A DNA stretch of 64,000 nt from Flavobacterium sp. ALJ2 (lineage in GTDB: Bacteria; Bacteroidota; Bacteroidia; Flavobacteriales; Flavobacteriaceae), in NCBI RefSeq assembly GCF_015594725.1, contig NZ_JADNRC010000009.1:158522-222521 (forward strand), read 5' to 3'. The position numbers and the translations under genes were made by a program. The notes below the pieces were generated by a model. That model ran no database searches. It had not been told where the DNA came from and worked only from the letters and a program-made list of their open reading frames with translations. Shown here in pieces: positions 55,430 to 64,000 of this stretch (position 1 is its first letter; each line of letters begins with the position of its first letter).

Positions 55430-56482
55430 TTATTTGTGTTCGGCTACAACAGTTATATTCATTCCGGCACGAAGGAAATCAACATGTTCGCTTGTCTCTT
55501 TTAATTTTATTCTCACTGGAATTCTTTGTTCTATTTTAATGAAGTTACCAGTGGCATTATCTGGTGGCAATAATGAAAATCGCGCACCACTTGCAGGCGA
55601 AAGTGAAACTATTATACCTACGAATTCCTTATCATTAAGCGCATCAGCATGTATTTCGACTTCCTGACCGATAGTTAAAAACTGCACCTGAGTTTCTTTA
55701 AAGTTTGCTGTAATCCATTTTTCTTTACTAACCATCGAAAGTAAAGTTTGCCCCTCTTTTATCATTTGCCCTGGTTGAATTGTTTTTTTAGCAACCCATC
55801 CATCATAAGGCGCAGTAATTACAGTATAAGAAAGAAACAAAGCAGCGTTATCAGCCAAAGCTTGTTTAGACTGAATTACTGTTTGCGCAGTAGGAACACT
55901 CGCAGCTGCCTGAGATGTATTTAGCGTTGATGTTTCGATTCGGTTATTCATTTCTTGATAATGAGCCTGAGCCGATTCATAATCTGCTTTTACTTTCTCT
56001 AATTGTTGCTCTGTAGCAGCCTCTTCTTTTACTAAAGCTTTGTATCGTTGGTACTCCAATTGTGTTTTCCACAGATTTGTTTTGGCTGCAGCCAATTGAG
56101 ACTTTCCAATTGTAGTTGCACTTGCAGTTGTTGCCACATTCTTTTCGATAACAACACTGTTTTTTTTAGCACTTTCTACATCTGCCAAAGCCACATCTAG
56201 TCTTGATTTATATTCACGATTATCTATAACCAACAACGTATCACCTTTATGAACAAATTGATTTTCTTCATAACGAACTTCCTGAACATATCCAGTAATT
56301 CTTGACATAATAGGTGTAACATATTGCTCAACCTGAGCATCATTTGTTTCTTCGTGATTTTTATTAAAAATATAAAACCAAATTCCCAAAACGATTCCGC
56401 TTAAAACAAGCACAGAAGCGATAACTGTTATCAATGTATGAAACGACTTATTAGCTCTTGTTTCATTTTTAATCTTTACCAT
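55430..56482 (-). CDS. HlyD/EmrA-family membrane fusion protein
   Basis: A 350-aa adaptor. One N-terminal TM (about 17-35, HTLITVIASVLVLSGIVLGI) is followed by the barrel-sandwich half GYVQEVRYEENQFVHKGDTL, a long coiled-coil hairpin, and ITAPYDGWVAKKTIQPGQMI. It lies 24 nt downstream of the TolC gene, ahead of the MFS gene. Confidence 0.93.
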   Translation of the reverse strand: MVKIKNETRANKSFHTLITVIASVLVLSGIVLGIWFYIFNKNHEETNDAQVEQYVTPIMSRITGYVQEVRYEENQFVHKGDTLLVIDNREYKSRLDVALADVESAKKNSVVIEKNVATTASATTIGKSQLAAAKTNLWKTQLEYQRYKALVKEEAATEQQLEKVKADYESAQAHYQEMNNRIETSTLNTSQAAASVPTAQTVIQSKQALADNAALFLSYTVITAPYDGWVAKKTIQPGQMIKEGQTLLSMVSKEKWITANFKETQVQFLTIGQEVEIHADALNDKEFVGIIVSLSPASGARFSLLPPDNATGNFIKIEQRIPVRIKLKETSEHVDFLRAGMNITVVAEHK

Positions 56483-56506
56483 AAAATTTTATTATCTTTT
56501 TAAAAT

Positions 56507-57856
56507 TCAATTATTTAACAATCCTGCAATGTGAAGCAATTCATAATATTTCATTTCAGCATCAATTCTAGTTGCTATTTTATTATATTTTGCTTGCAAC
56601 AGCGCATTATCAGCATCGACCATTTCTGTTATAAGAACTAATTGGTTTAGGTATTTTAACTTTACAATGCGATAATTTTCTGTTGCTAATTCTAGTGCTT
56701 TATCAACAACTATAATCTTCTCGACTATTTCCTGATATTGAGTATGATTTCTAAATAATTCATCCTGAACTTTATTTTTTACAATTTCAGATTGAGTTTT
56801 CTGCCATTCAATCTTTGAATTTGCAATATGTACTTTGGTTTTGTTTTTATATAACCCCGACAAGCTAAATGTTGCTTCGATTCCTACCTGCCCTAAACTA
56901 TACAAATAAGGGTTTGGCGGAAAAAACATATAATTGGGATATTTAAAATTATAATCCCCAAAGAAATTTATAGTCGGATAAAAATTCCCTTTTATTAATT
57001 TTAATTCTGTTTTCTTAACTTCGATTTCCTGATTTGCAATTCTCATCTCTTCATTTTGAAGCGTATTGTTTAAATAGTAATTATAGTTATCCAGACTTAC
57101 ATTCTCATTTAAACTTGCTGTTGTATCAATAGCAATTTCTTGCTCTTCGGGTAATTGAAGGATTGTTTTTAATTCATGAAGGGCAATTTTAATATTTCTC
57201 GAATTTGTCAAAGAATTTAACTCCCGATCCGAAAGCTGAAGTTCGGCTCTCAAAACTTCATTTTTGGTAATCGTTCCGTGGTTCTTTAAGGACTGAACTT
57301 CTTTGAGTCGGCTTTTCTCCTCTTTGATATTCTCTTCAATAATTTTTTGAAGTTCCATCATTTTTTGAATCCCCAAATAAGTACCAATTACTTCTAACTG
57401 AATATCATTTTCTACTTTTTCGCTTCTTACCTGAGCAATTTTGCTTTCCTGATTAGCAATCTCAATAGCATTATTTATTTTATTCCCGGCATACAAGGGT
57501 ACTTTAATAGCTGTACCTATATTATACATTTCAGGAATGGAATTTGTGACAGCTTTGTCTTTTAAAAATCCGCCTTTAAACTCTGTTAAGTTTGTAATAC
57601 GAGAATAACCTCCGTTAAAATCTATTTCAGGCAAACGAAGTTCTTTGGTTTCTTTGATATTTTCTTTAGAAATATCTGCCTCAATACGAGACCTGAGAAT
57701 TTTTTTGTTGTTTTCTTTTGCAATTTTTATTGCTTCTTGCAATGAAATCGGATTACTCTGTTGAGCTTGTAGTGCAGTTACTCCTTGGAAAACCAAGATA
57801 AAAACCAAATTTTTAGAAAAATATCGTATTGTCGAAAACCTTTTTTTAAGGAACAT
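56507..57856 (-). CDS. TolC-family outer-membrane channel
   Basis: A 449-aa outer-membrane efflux protein. The signal peptide ends near TALQAQ (residue 32). The repeat of two OEP domains with long helices (ISLQEAIKIAKENNKKILRS and EVLRAELQLSDRELNSL) is clear. First gene of the TolC-HlyD-MFS operon and divergent or tandem with an AraC-type regulator upstream. Confidence 0.92.
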   Translation of the reverse strand: MFLKKRFSTIRYFSKNLVFILVFQGVTALQAQQSNPISLQEAIKIAKENNKKILRSRIEADISKENIKETKELRLPEIDFNGGYSRITNLTEFKGGFLKDKAVTNSIPEMYNIGTAIKVPLYAGNKINNAIEIANQESKIAQVRSEKVENDIQLEVIGTYLGIQKMMELQKIIEENIKEEKSRLKEVQSLKNHGTITKNEVLRAELQLSDRELNSLTNSRNIKIALHELKTILQLPEEQEIAIDTTASLNENVSLDNYNYYLNNTLQNEEMRIANQEIEVKKTELKLIKGNFYPTINFFGDYNFKYPNYMFFPPNPYLYSLGQVGIEATFSLSGLYKNKTKVHIANSKIEWQKTQSEIVKNKVQDELFRNHTQYQEIVEKIIVVDKALELATENYRIVKLKYLNQLVLITEMVDADNALLQAKYNKIATRIDAEMKYYELLHIAGLLNN

Positions 57857-58061
57857 GAAAGTAGTGTAATTTATTCACTGCAAAGTTCTTTCATTTTATA
57901 ATCGCCTGATAATTCTAAAAAGTCAATAACATATTCATTTCGGACAAATTTTAACAATTGAAATTTTCAACTGATTTAGCCGAAAAAGATAGCAACAAGT
58001 ACATAAAAAGCAAATACTTATTACTTTTTTAGAGCCAAGCGTAATCTGCCTAAAATTATTT

Positions 58062-58189
58062 TACTCACGCAGATTCAGCAGATCTTGCAGGTAAAAAATT
58101 GATAAATCATTCATAAACATAGATTAACACTAAAAACTACACAAAAAAACTATTGACTTATTTAAAAGATCTGCAAAATCTGCGTGAAA
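58062..58189. repeat. Inverted repeat in the efflux-regulator intergenic region
   Basis: TCACGCAGATTCAGCAGATCTT (58065-58086, split as two halves TCACGCAGATT and GCAGATCTT) pairs with AAGATCTGC and AATCTGCGTGA at 58167-58188. Such CGCAGATTTGCAGAT arms are common in Flavobacterium intergenic repeats. The 392-nt gap holds no gene. Confidence 0.6.
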
Positions 58190-58248
58190 CCATTTTACGC
58201 ATACAGATTTCACAGAAGAAAATTAATATCCAATAAGTAGATTAGTCT

Positions 58249-59076
58249 TTACAGCTTCCCTTTTTTCAGAATATTTTCTCCATTCAGATAATCCGATGGG
58301 CGTTGTCCTAAAATCTTAAAAAACGTATTGCTAAATGTTGGCACACTACTATATCCAACTTCCTGCGCTACTTCTTTTACAGATAATTTTCGATCAAGCA
58401 GTAATTCAATCGCTCTTAATATTCTTCTAATAGTATAATATTGAATAAAAGACATCCCTAAATCTTTCTGAAACAAACGATACAAAGATTTCTCGCTATA
58501 CCCAAATTGATGTGCAATTTCTCCAAACAGAATCGTTTCTCCTAAATTATTTTCGACATACCGCAAGATTTTACTCAGCCGAGCATCTTTTGGCAAAGGC
58601 AATTCCAGAGGTAAATTGGTTAAACAAATTTGAGGTAATATTGCCTTAATCGCTTTAGCAATTACAAAATTAGGGCTGCCTTTTTTAAGATCTCCATTCC
58701 ATTGATTGGTAAAAAGCATCATTTGAAGCAATAAATTATTAACTGGATAAATGCCCTCATTTTGATAAAAAGAGTCTTCCTCTTTTTCAACAGGAAAGTA
58801 TAAGTTTCGCATCATCACATTCTCAGACTTTGGATGAATACTGTGTTCAATTCCTGCCGGAATCCATATAAAATGTCGTGCTGGTAAGAAATAGGTTTTA
58901 GTTTCTGTCGTTACAAATACAACATCACCTTCAGTATAAAGAAATTGTGCTTTATTGTGTTTATGCGTAGGAACATATAATTCTCCCATCAAATCATGGT
59001 AACAATAAATGCTCTTTTTATCAGCATCTACTGTTTTAATATAATACTTGTGCTCTTTATGAATTGAATGTTCCAT
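58249..59076 (-). CDS. AraC-family transcriptional regulator (cupin type)
   Basis: A 275-aa regulator; I start at ATG 59076 (MEHSIHKEHKYY) because the earlier in-frame codon is TTG. An N-terminal cupin-like domain (about 30-120, HFIWIPAGIEHSIHPK) precedes the AraC HTH pair (LFGEIAHQFGYSEKSLYRLF and VKEVAQEVGYSSVPTFSNTF). It lies upstream of the TolC-HlyD-MFS operon in the same direction, so it is the likely regulator of it. Confidence 0.9.
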   Translation of the reverse strand: MEHSIHKEHKYYIKTVDADKKSIYCYHDLMGELYVPTHKHNKAQFLYTEGDVVFVTTETKTYFLPARHFIWIPAGIEHSIHPKSENVMMRNLYFPVEKEEDSFYQNEGIYPVNNLLLQMMLFTNQWNGDLKKGSPNFVIAKAIKAILPQICLTNLPLELPLPKDARLSKILRYVENNLGETILFGEIAHQFGYSEKSLYRLFQKDLGMSFIQYYTIRRILRAIELLLDRKLSVKEVAQEVGYSSVPTFSNTFFKILGQRPSDYLNGENILKKGKL

Positions 59077-59156
59077 TGAAGTAATTAAATGCAAAACAGC
59101 TTTTGTGATATATAAACATAAGGAAGAAAATTACACAAAGTGAAGTTACCTAAAAT

Positions 59157-59188
59157 AAAAAAGCCTTTCCGTTAAGAAAGGCTTTTTT
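59157..59188 (-). terminator. Intrinsic terminator of the first tRNA-Asp
   Basis: AAAAAAGCCTTTC pairs with GAAAGGCTTTTTT around CGTTAA. It follows the tRNA on the minus strand. Confidence 0.8.
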
Positions 59189-59196
59189 CAATATTG

Positions 59197-59270
59197 CGGT
59201 CTGGACGGGACTCGAACCCGCGACCCCATGCGTGACAGGCATGTATTCTAACCAACTGAACTACCAAACC
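59197..59270 (-). tRNA. tRNA-Asp (anticodon GUC), copy 1
   Basis: Acceptor GGTTTGG pairs with CCAGACC (one G-U); discriminator G. The anticodon stem CATGC/GCATG encloses loop CTGTCAC, giving GUC. The T arm has GGTTCGAGTCC. Identical to copy 2 at 59758-59831. Confidence 0.95.
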
Positions 59271-59606
59271 CACTTGCTTTATTGTGGGGCAAAAGTACAA
59301 TAGAAGTTGTGATTCTACAAGCTTTTTTGCGTTTTTTAAATAAAAAAAAATATAGTTTTTTTAATACCTTGATTTCTATCAAAGTAAGAAAATAAAAAAG
59401 TTGTAATTCTAAACAATTCAAACTAGAATGAGTAACATAAGAACAGCTAAACTCTTTTATTCCTATAATTGGAATAAACTTACAGTATTAGAAAATTGGA
59501 ATTCGAAATTTTATAAAATTCAACTGCAAAGATTGCAAAGCTTAATTTATTTTGCATGACCCTGTACTTTGTGATTAATTTTCGTAAACCAAAAAGGTCT
59601 TAAATC

Positions 59607-59690
59607 AAAAAAGCCATCCACAAAAGTGGAAAGCTTTTCATTGGTCTAACTACTAAACCCGGTCAGCTTACAAGGCCGACCAAACAACAC
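59607..59690 (-). other. Decayed hairpin-plus-tRNA unit between the two tRNA-Asp genes
   Basis: AAAAAAGCCATCCAC and GTGGAAAGCTTTT form a weak hairpin like the terminators beside the tRNAs. After it comes GGTCGGC-CTTGTAA-GCTGACC on the minus strand, a 7-bp stem with a 7-nt loop, with AAACCC nearby. It may be a worn third tRNA unit. The rest of 59272-59757 has no gene. Confidence 0.35.
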
Positions 59691-59717
59691 AACTAATTTT
59701 AGATACCGTATTTGGGC

Positions 59718-59746
59718 AAAAAAGCCTTTCCATAAAGAAAGGCTTT
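59718..59746 (-). terminator. Terminator of the second tRNA-Asp
   Basis: AAAAAAGCCTTTC pairs with GAAAGGCTTT around CATAAA; on the minus strand a run of T follows. It is a near copy of the first unit's terminator. Confidence 0.75.
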
Positions 59747-59757
59747 CCCCAATATTG

Positions 59758-59831
59758 CGGTCTGGACGGGACTCGAACCCGCGACCCCATGCGTGACAGG
59801 CATGTATTCTAACCAACTGAACTACCAAACC
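59758..59831 (-). tRNA. tRNA-Asp (anticodon GUC), copy 2
   Basis: Same as copy 1 in all bases: GGTTTGG acceptor, GUC anticodon in CTGTCAC, GGTTCGAGTCC T arm. The terminator beside it is also similar, so the whole unit was duplicated. Confidence 0.95.
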
Positions 59832-59917
59832 TCTGCGTTATTGCGGTTGCAAAGATACTATAGAATTTCATTTTTGCAAGACTTTTTGTGAAAAATATTT
59901 AATTTTTTTCGCACTTA

Positions 59918-60844
59918 TCATCCAAAGGTTTGTTTTTCAACTAAGTAAGTCGTTACTATTTTTTCAAAATTCTCACCTACTGCAACCAGAACATACTTAA
60001 TTCGGTTTTGAGCACAGGTTAAAACCAACCTCTTAAAATAACTTTCTACCTCTTTTTCATATTCTGCTTTCACATTATCTGCAAAAACAGCTACTTCTTC
60101 ACCAGTTTCCAGGTCAATAAATTTACGTGGCGCATTATCAAAATCAAACTTTACCTCTGTTTCCTTATCTATTACATGAAACAAAACTACTTTATGCTTA
60201 TTGTGTTTAAGATGCTGTAGTGCATTAAACAATAACTCTTCATTTTCCGACTGAAACATATCTGTAAACAGGATAATCATCGAGCGTCGGTGGATTTTCT
60301 CTGCAATCTGATGCAGGTAGGTAATCGTATCCGTTTTTTTAGCTTCCTTAGGCTTCTCTAAAAGCTCTTCTAATTTATTAAGCAACATTCTATGATGGCG
60401 ATCACTACCTTTTTCGGGTGCATAATACTCATAACTATCCGAAAACACACTCAACCCTACCGCATCACGTTGTTTCTTTAGTATATTCATTAAAACTGCC
60501 GATGCTAAAACAGAAAAACCAATTTTATTCTCATAAAAAAATTGACCTGGTTTTAAATCAGGGTAATGCATCGATGCCGAATTATCTATAATTAAATGAC
60601 AACGTAAATTAGTTTCCTCTTCAAATCGTTTTGCATACAACCGATCTGTCTTAGCAAACAACTTCCAATCTATATGTCTTGTACTTTCGCCAACATTATA
60701 CACTTTATGTTCCGCAAATTCTGCCGAAAAACCATGAAATGGACTTTTATGCATTCCGGAAATAAAACCTTCTACAACTTGGTTAGCCAACATCTCCAGA
60801 TGCTGAAAACTAGAAATCTTCTCTATTTGCGATTCAATCTTCAT
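59918..60844 (-). CDS. DUF58-domain protein (MoxR-associated type)
   Basis: A 308-aa cytoplasmic protein. HKVYNVGESTRHIDWKLFAK is the DUF58 hallmark, and HLIIDNSASMHYPD is the VWA-like metal site. It starts 5 nt after the M1 peptidase stop, so the two are cotranscribed, but no MoxR ATPase gene is in the window. In other genomes such proteins work with MoxR ATPases and Bat proteins in envelope stress. Confidence 0.9.
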   Translation of the reverse strand: MKIESQIEKISSFQHLEMLANQVVEGFISGMHKSPFHGFSAEFAEHKVYNVGESTRHIDWKLFAKTDRLYAKRFEEETNLRCHLIIDNSASMHYPDLKPGQFFYENKIGFSVLASAVLMNILKKQRDAVGLSVFSDSYEYYAPEKGSDRHHRMLLNKLEELLEKPKEAKKTDTITYLHQIAEKIHRRSMIILFTDMFQSENEELLFNALQHLKHNKHKVVLFHVIDKETEVKFDFDNAPRKFIDLETGEEVAVFADNVKAEYEKEVESYFKRLVLTCAQNRIKYVLVAVGENFEKIVTTYLVEKQTFG

Positions 60845-60849
60845 TCGCT

Positions 60850-63420
60850 TTACTTTTTTATTTTTTGCGCACGGTATAAATCATCTGTGGCTTGTAATAA
60901 TTTTCTCTTTAGTATCGGACTAAAGTTAGGATTCTCTTTCAAGAACGTTTCCACTACATTATAAGCATAGCTTGATGAATATTTTCCAACCGTACTATTA
61001 AGCCAATCTTTTGGAAAAAATATATCTCCCGTACGCTGAATTTCTGTTACTAAATCCAAACAAAAACGAAGATGCTTTTTAGCACTTTCCTGACGCAATG
61101 GATGATGAATATTTGCTAAAGCCGACGAAACCCAAGTTTCTTTTTCTCTATTTTTATCCTCTTTTAAAGACAACATAAATGCATCTCTAACCGAATCATC
61201 TTTTGACAATGAAGGAAGCAAAAACTCGAATCTCTTTTGTTTATCCGGATTACTAATAGCTAACATTGCCTTACTTAGAACCTCATCTGATTTTTGATGC
61301 TTAAATATAGCCAAATTCATAGCTATACCCGTATAATCATCTTCATTTAATTTTAAATTAGCAATAACATCTTCTTTATTCCATATTCGGTATAATTTTT
61401 CTTTTCCAGAATCTGAATAAGCAATAGAACTAAACAAGCTAAATAGCGTTTTTTTAATATTTTTTGGCAAATCTAACTGCAGACGTGCATAAACAACCCC
61501 TTCAAGCTGTTGTTGGCTGATATTTTGTTCTTTCTCTGTTAGAAATTTCCAAAAAATGGTATTTAATTGATTAGACAAAATTTTAATAACCAATTCATTT
61601 TGTTCTACTTTAATTCCTTCCAGACAAGAATCAAACACTTTTGCAGGTACAACAACACCAGCTAACATATTCTCATAAAGATTGATATAACTATAAGCTC
61701 TTGCCACCTCATCCTTTATTGTTGGAATATTATTCAGACTATTTACATCTACAGGAAAAACACCATATCCAAAACCATCATAATTATATATAATTGTAGT
61801 TGGCTTAGGTAGTCCAAAAACATCTTCTACTTTGGTTACTTTATCCTTTAAAGTAACTTTAATTACCTTGACACCATCAGGGTACACTAATCCAATATCA
61901 AATATTTGTGGCCAAAGATTCTTAGATTTATCTTCTGCCTGTTGTTCTATTTCAAAACTTTTTATATTGTTTTTAGAATCATATTCTATACGACTCGTAA
62001 GAATCGGTCTTCCTGATTTATTAACCCAAACATCGCTCCATTTCTTTATATCTAATGGGGTTTCTGCATCCAGAATTTCAACTAAATTTTCCCAATTTGC
62101 ATTATCATTTGCATATTTGTGTATATATTTCTGAATCCCCTTTCTAAACGCTTCCTCTCCCATTGAAGCTTCTAGTTGGCGCATCATGATTGGCGCTTTA
62201 TTATAAATGATGCTTCCATATAGCGATCCTGCATTTTTAAGATTAGCCAATTTTTGTTTAATAGGATGTGTTCCCGCAGATCGATCTTCAGCATAAGCAC
62301 TAGGATAATGAGCTGTTAAAAACTGCAAACCATGATTTACCTTTGGGAAAATTGGATTCATAATTTTATCTGCCATGAAATTTGCAAAAACCTCTTTCAT
62401 CCAAACATCATCAAACCATTTCATAGTTACCAAATCGCCAAACCACATATGAGCCGTTTCATGAGCAATTAATTTAGCACGATTTAACTTTTCACTATCT
62501 GTAGCACTATTATCCAAAAACAAAGATGATTCTCTATACTGAATAGCCCCCACATGTTCCATTCCTCCATATTGAAACACAGGGATTGAAGCAAAATCTA
62601 ATTTTTGAAACGGAAACAAATATTGCGTATAATTCTCCAAAAAAATCAAAGATTGCTGATGCAAATTAAAGATTGTATCTGTACTTGCTTTTATTTTATC
62701 TGGATTATTCTCCCTATACAGCATTGTCATTTGTCTATTACCACTAGAGTTTTGTGTAACACGTTTAAACTCTCCTGCTACAAACGAAAACAAATAAGTA
62801 CTCATTTTATCCGACTTCCCAAACTTATAAGTAACTGCATCACCACTTTCGATCTTTTCTTTTACTGAGGCACTTGCCAAAACAGCCCAATCTTTTGGTA
62901 CAGTAAGAGCAAGTATATAAGTTGCCTTAATATCTGGCTGATCAAAACATGGAAACAATGTACTAGCCCTATCTGGAACTAACAATGTATAAAGAAAATC
63001 ATCATTTCTATTCAATGACAAATCTCCTGCAATAAACGAAATTTCAACTTTATTATCACCCAAAACCAAGTTCTTGTCAGAAATAACGATATGCTCTTTC
63101 TCATGTACAACAGCTACATTTTTACCGTTTACAAGAATTGTTTTTAAATTTTGAGATTTCTCATTAAAATCAAGATACAACGGCCTACTTAAATCAGATA
63201 ATTTAAACTCCACTATAAGATTCGAAATAATTTCTTTAGCTTTTTTATCAGGAATTACAAATAACAAATTATAAGATACGTTAGAAATTTGTTGTTTTCT
63301 AAAAATTGCCAATTCCTCCGAAACACCACTTTCTAATAAAAAATCATTCTTTTTTACAGACTGAGACCAACAAGAACCTGATAAAATAAAGAAACTAAGG
63401 AAGTAATAAATAATTTTCAT
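60850..63420 (-). CDS. M1-family aminopeptidase
   Basis: A 856-aa exported metallopeptidase. A signal peptide ends near CWSQ (residue 20). The exopeptidase motif GGMEHVGAIQ (residues 285-294) precedes the zinc site HETAHMWFGDL with His320, Glu321 and His324 and the distal Glu343. The C-terminal 400 residues are the helical M1 domain. It lies downstream of trxA across a terminator and upstream of the DUF58 gene. Would trim N-terminal residues from imported peptides. Confidence 0.94.
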   Translation of the reverse strand: MKIIYYFLSFFILSGSCWSQSVKKNDFLLESGVSEELAIFRKQQISNVSYNLLFVIPDKKAKEIISNLIVEFKLSDLSRPLYLDFNEKSQNLKTILVNGKNVAVVHEKEHIVISDKNLVLGDNKVEISFIAGDLSLNRNDDFLYTLLVPDRASTLFPCFDQPDIKATYILALTVPKDWAVLASASVKEKIESGDAVTYKFGKSDKMSTYLFSFVAGEFKRVTQNSSGNRQMTMLYRENNPDKIKASTDTIFNLHQQSLIFLENYTQYLFPFQKLDFASIPVFQYGGMEHVGAIQYRESSLFLDNSATDSEKLNRAKLIAHETAHMWFGDLVTMKWFDDVWMKEVFANFMADKIMNPIFPKVNHGLQFLTAHYPSAYAEDRSAGTHPIKQKLANLKNAGSLYGSIIYNKAPIMMRQLEASMGEEAFRKGIQKYIHKYANDNANWENLVEILDAETPLDIKKWSDVWVNKSGRPILTSRIEYDSKNNIKSFEIEQQAEDKSKNLWPQIFDIGLVYPDGVKVIKVTLKDKVTKVEDVFGLPKPTTIIYNYDGFGYGVFPVDVNSLNNIPTIKDEVARAYSYINLYENMLAGVVVPAKVFDSCLEGIKVEQNELVIKILSNQLNTIFWKFLTEKEQNISQQQLEGVVYARLQLDLPKNIKKTLFSLFSSIAYSDSGKEKLYRIWNKEDVIANLKLNEDDYTGIAMNLAIFKHQKSDEVLSKAMLAISNPDKQKRFEFLLPSLSKDDSVRDAFMLSLKEDKNREKETWVSSALANIHHPLRQESAKKHLRFCLDLVTEIQRTGDIFFPKDWLNSTVGKYSSSYAYNVVETFLKENPNFSPILKRKLLQATDDLYRAQKIKK

Positions 63421-63452
63421 TTTTAAAATAGGTATAGATATTCGTTAAAAAT

Positions 63453-63486
63453 AAAAAAAGGTTTGACTTGCGCCAAACCTTTTTTA
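63453..63486 (-). terminator. Intrinsic terminator after trxA
   Basis: AAAAAAGGTTTG pairs with CAAACCTTTTTT around ACTTGCGC. On the minus strand it follows the trxA stop codon and separates it from the M1 gene. Confidence 0.85.
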
Positions 63487-63505
63487 TATAAATAATCAGA
63501 ATAGA

Positions 63506-63823
63506 TTACAACAATGCGTCTAAACTATCTGCGTAAGTTTGTTTCGGAGCAACTCCTACTTGTTTACCTACTACTTCTCCGTTATGAAAAACCAAAACAG
63601 TTGGAATATTACGTACACCGTATTTTGCAGCAAATTCTTGGTTTGCATCTACATCTACTTTTCCTATTACTACTTTTCCAGCATATTCAGTGCTTAATTC
63701 GTCGATGATTGGACCAACCATTCTACAAGGCCCACACCATGCTGCCCAAAAGTCAACCATAACTGGTTTATCTGATTTCAAAACTACTTCTTCAAAAGTA
63801 GCATCTGTTATTGCTAAAGCCAT
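63506..63823 (-). CDS. trxA: Thioredoxin
   Basis: A 105-aa cytoplasmic thioredoxin with the active site WCGPC (Trp29, Cys30, Cys33) in [13 protein letters not shown]. The cis-Pro lies in [11 protein letters not shown]. Length and all motifs match trxA. It reduces protein disulfides. Its own terminator follows. Confidence 0.97.
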   Translation of the reverse strand: MALAITDATFEEVVLKSDKPVMVDFWAAWCGPCRMVGPIIDELSTEYAGKVVIGKVDVDANQEFAAKYGVRNIPTVLVFHNGEVVGKQVGVAPKQTYADSLDALL

Positions 63824-64000
63824 TTTCTTTTTTGTTTAAAGTTTAACCCTCAGACATCTCTTTGGGGGACAATTTTTAATGAGTTTCGAACTCGAGTACA
63901 AATTTAGAAATTTAAAATCAATTCACCTCTATTTCCAAATTAGTTTTCATTATAAAAGCATCGTAAATCTTTATACTTGCCCTATTTTTTAATTACTTAT

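Noticed and set aside
59646..59828. A 60-codon minus-strand frame across the second tRNA-Asp
   Set aside because: It translates the tRNA itself (VVQLVRIHACHAWGRG), a well-known artefact.

Overview
The window is chromosomal DNA of a Flavobacterium-like member of the Bacteroidota. The base composition is AT-rich. A SusC/SusD/SusE outer-membrane system is present, several promoters show the Bacteroidota -7 motif TAnnTTTG, and many genes belong to families typical of the group (TonB-linked M56 sensors, DUF4407, DUF4184, the mevalonate pathway). Species is inferred from gene content only; no search was possible.

Layout. 1-16.4 kb is a starch/maltodextrin utilisation locus: susC-susD-susE on the minus strand, then on the plus strand a LacI-type regulator, an MFS maltose-type transporter, beta-phosphoglucomutase, GH65 maltose phosphorylase, a GH97 alpha-glucosidase and, after a terminator, a lipid- or periplasm-directed GH13 amylase. 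Together they bind and import maltodextrins, trim them in the periplasm, and phosphorolyse maltose in the cytoplasm. 16.5-22 kb holds a broken toxin next to its antitoxin, a glycerophosphodiester phosphodiesterase, an HI0933-type flavoprotein and two paralogous lipoproteins. These two are followed by a diverged second copy of the flavoprotein 3' end, which looks like a recombination scar. 22.2-28.6 kb is an isoprenoid block (tspO, mvaD, mevalonate kinase, UbiA-type prenyltransferase, rluB-like pseudouridine synthase) with a small toxin-antitoxin pair lodged between mvaD and the kinase gene.

28.6-42.4 kb mixes housekeeping and accessory genes: a DUF937-like protein, TerC, an XRE regulator facing a small unknown gene across a perfect 26-bp palindrome, a lipoprotein with a Cys-rich C-terminal segment next to a two-helix membrane protein, tRNA-Leu, an M20 peptidase, a BlaI/M56 sensor operon with its own operator, a saccharopine-dehydrogenase-like gene, pckA and DUF4407. 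42.5-49.3 kb is a minus-strand run (PH/SHOCT protein, MmcQ/YjbR, DUF4260, GNAT, cyclase, hemW, KAP-family NTPase, ruvC); the KAP NTPase looks like an accessory insertion and is the best candidate here for a defence-type function. 49.4-64 kb contains a flippase-like protein and glycosyltransferase, envelope proteins, an EmrAB-TolC-type efflux operon with an AraC regulator, two identical tRNA-Asp genes with a decayed unit between them, a DUF58 protein, an M1 aminopeptidase and thioredoxin.

Intergenic DNA carries several families of short dispersed repeats (34.9 and 51.5 kb share one; 22.1 and 48.7 kb share another) and many intrinsic terminators that mark transcription units. No CRISPR array, prophage, transposase or rRNA gene was seen.
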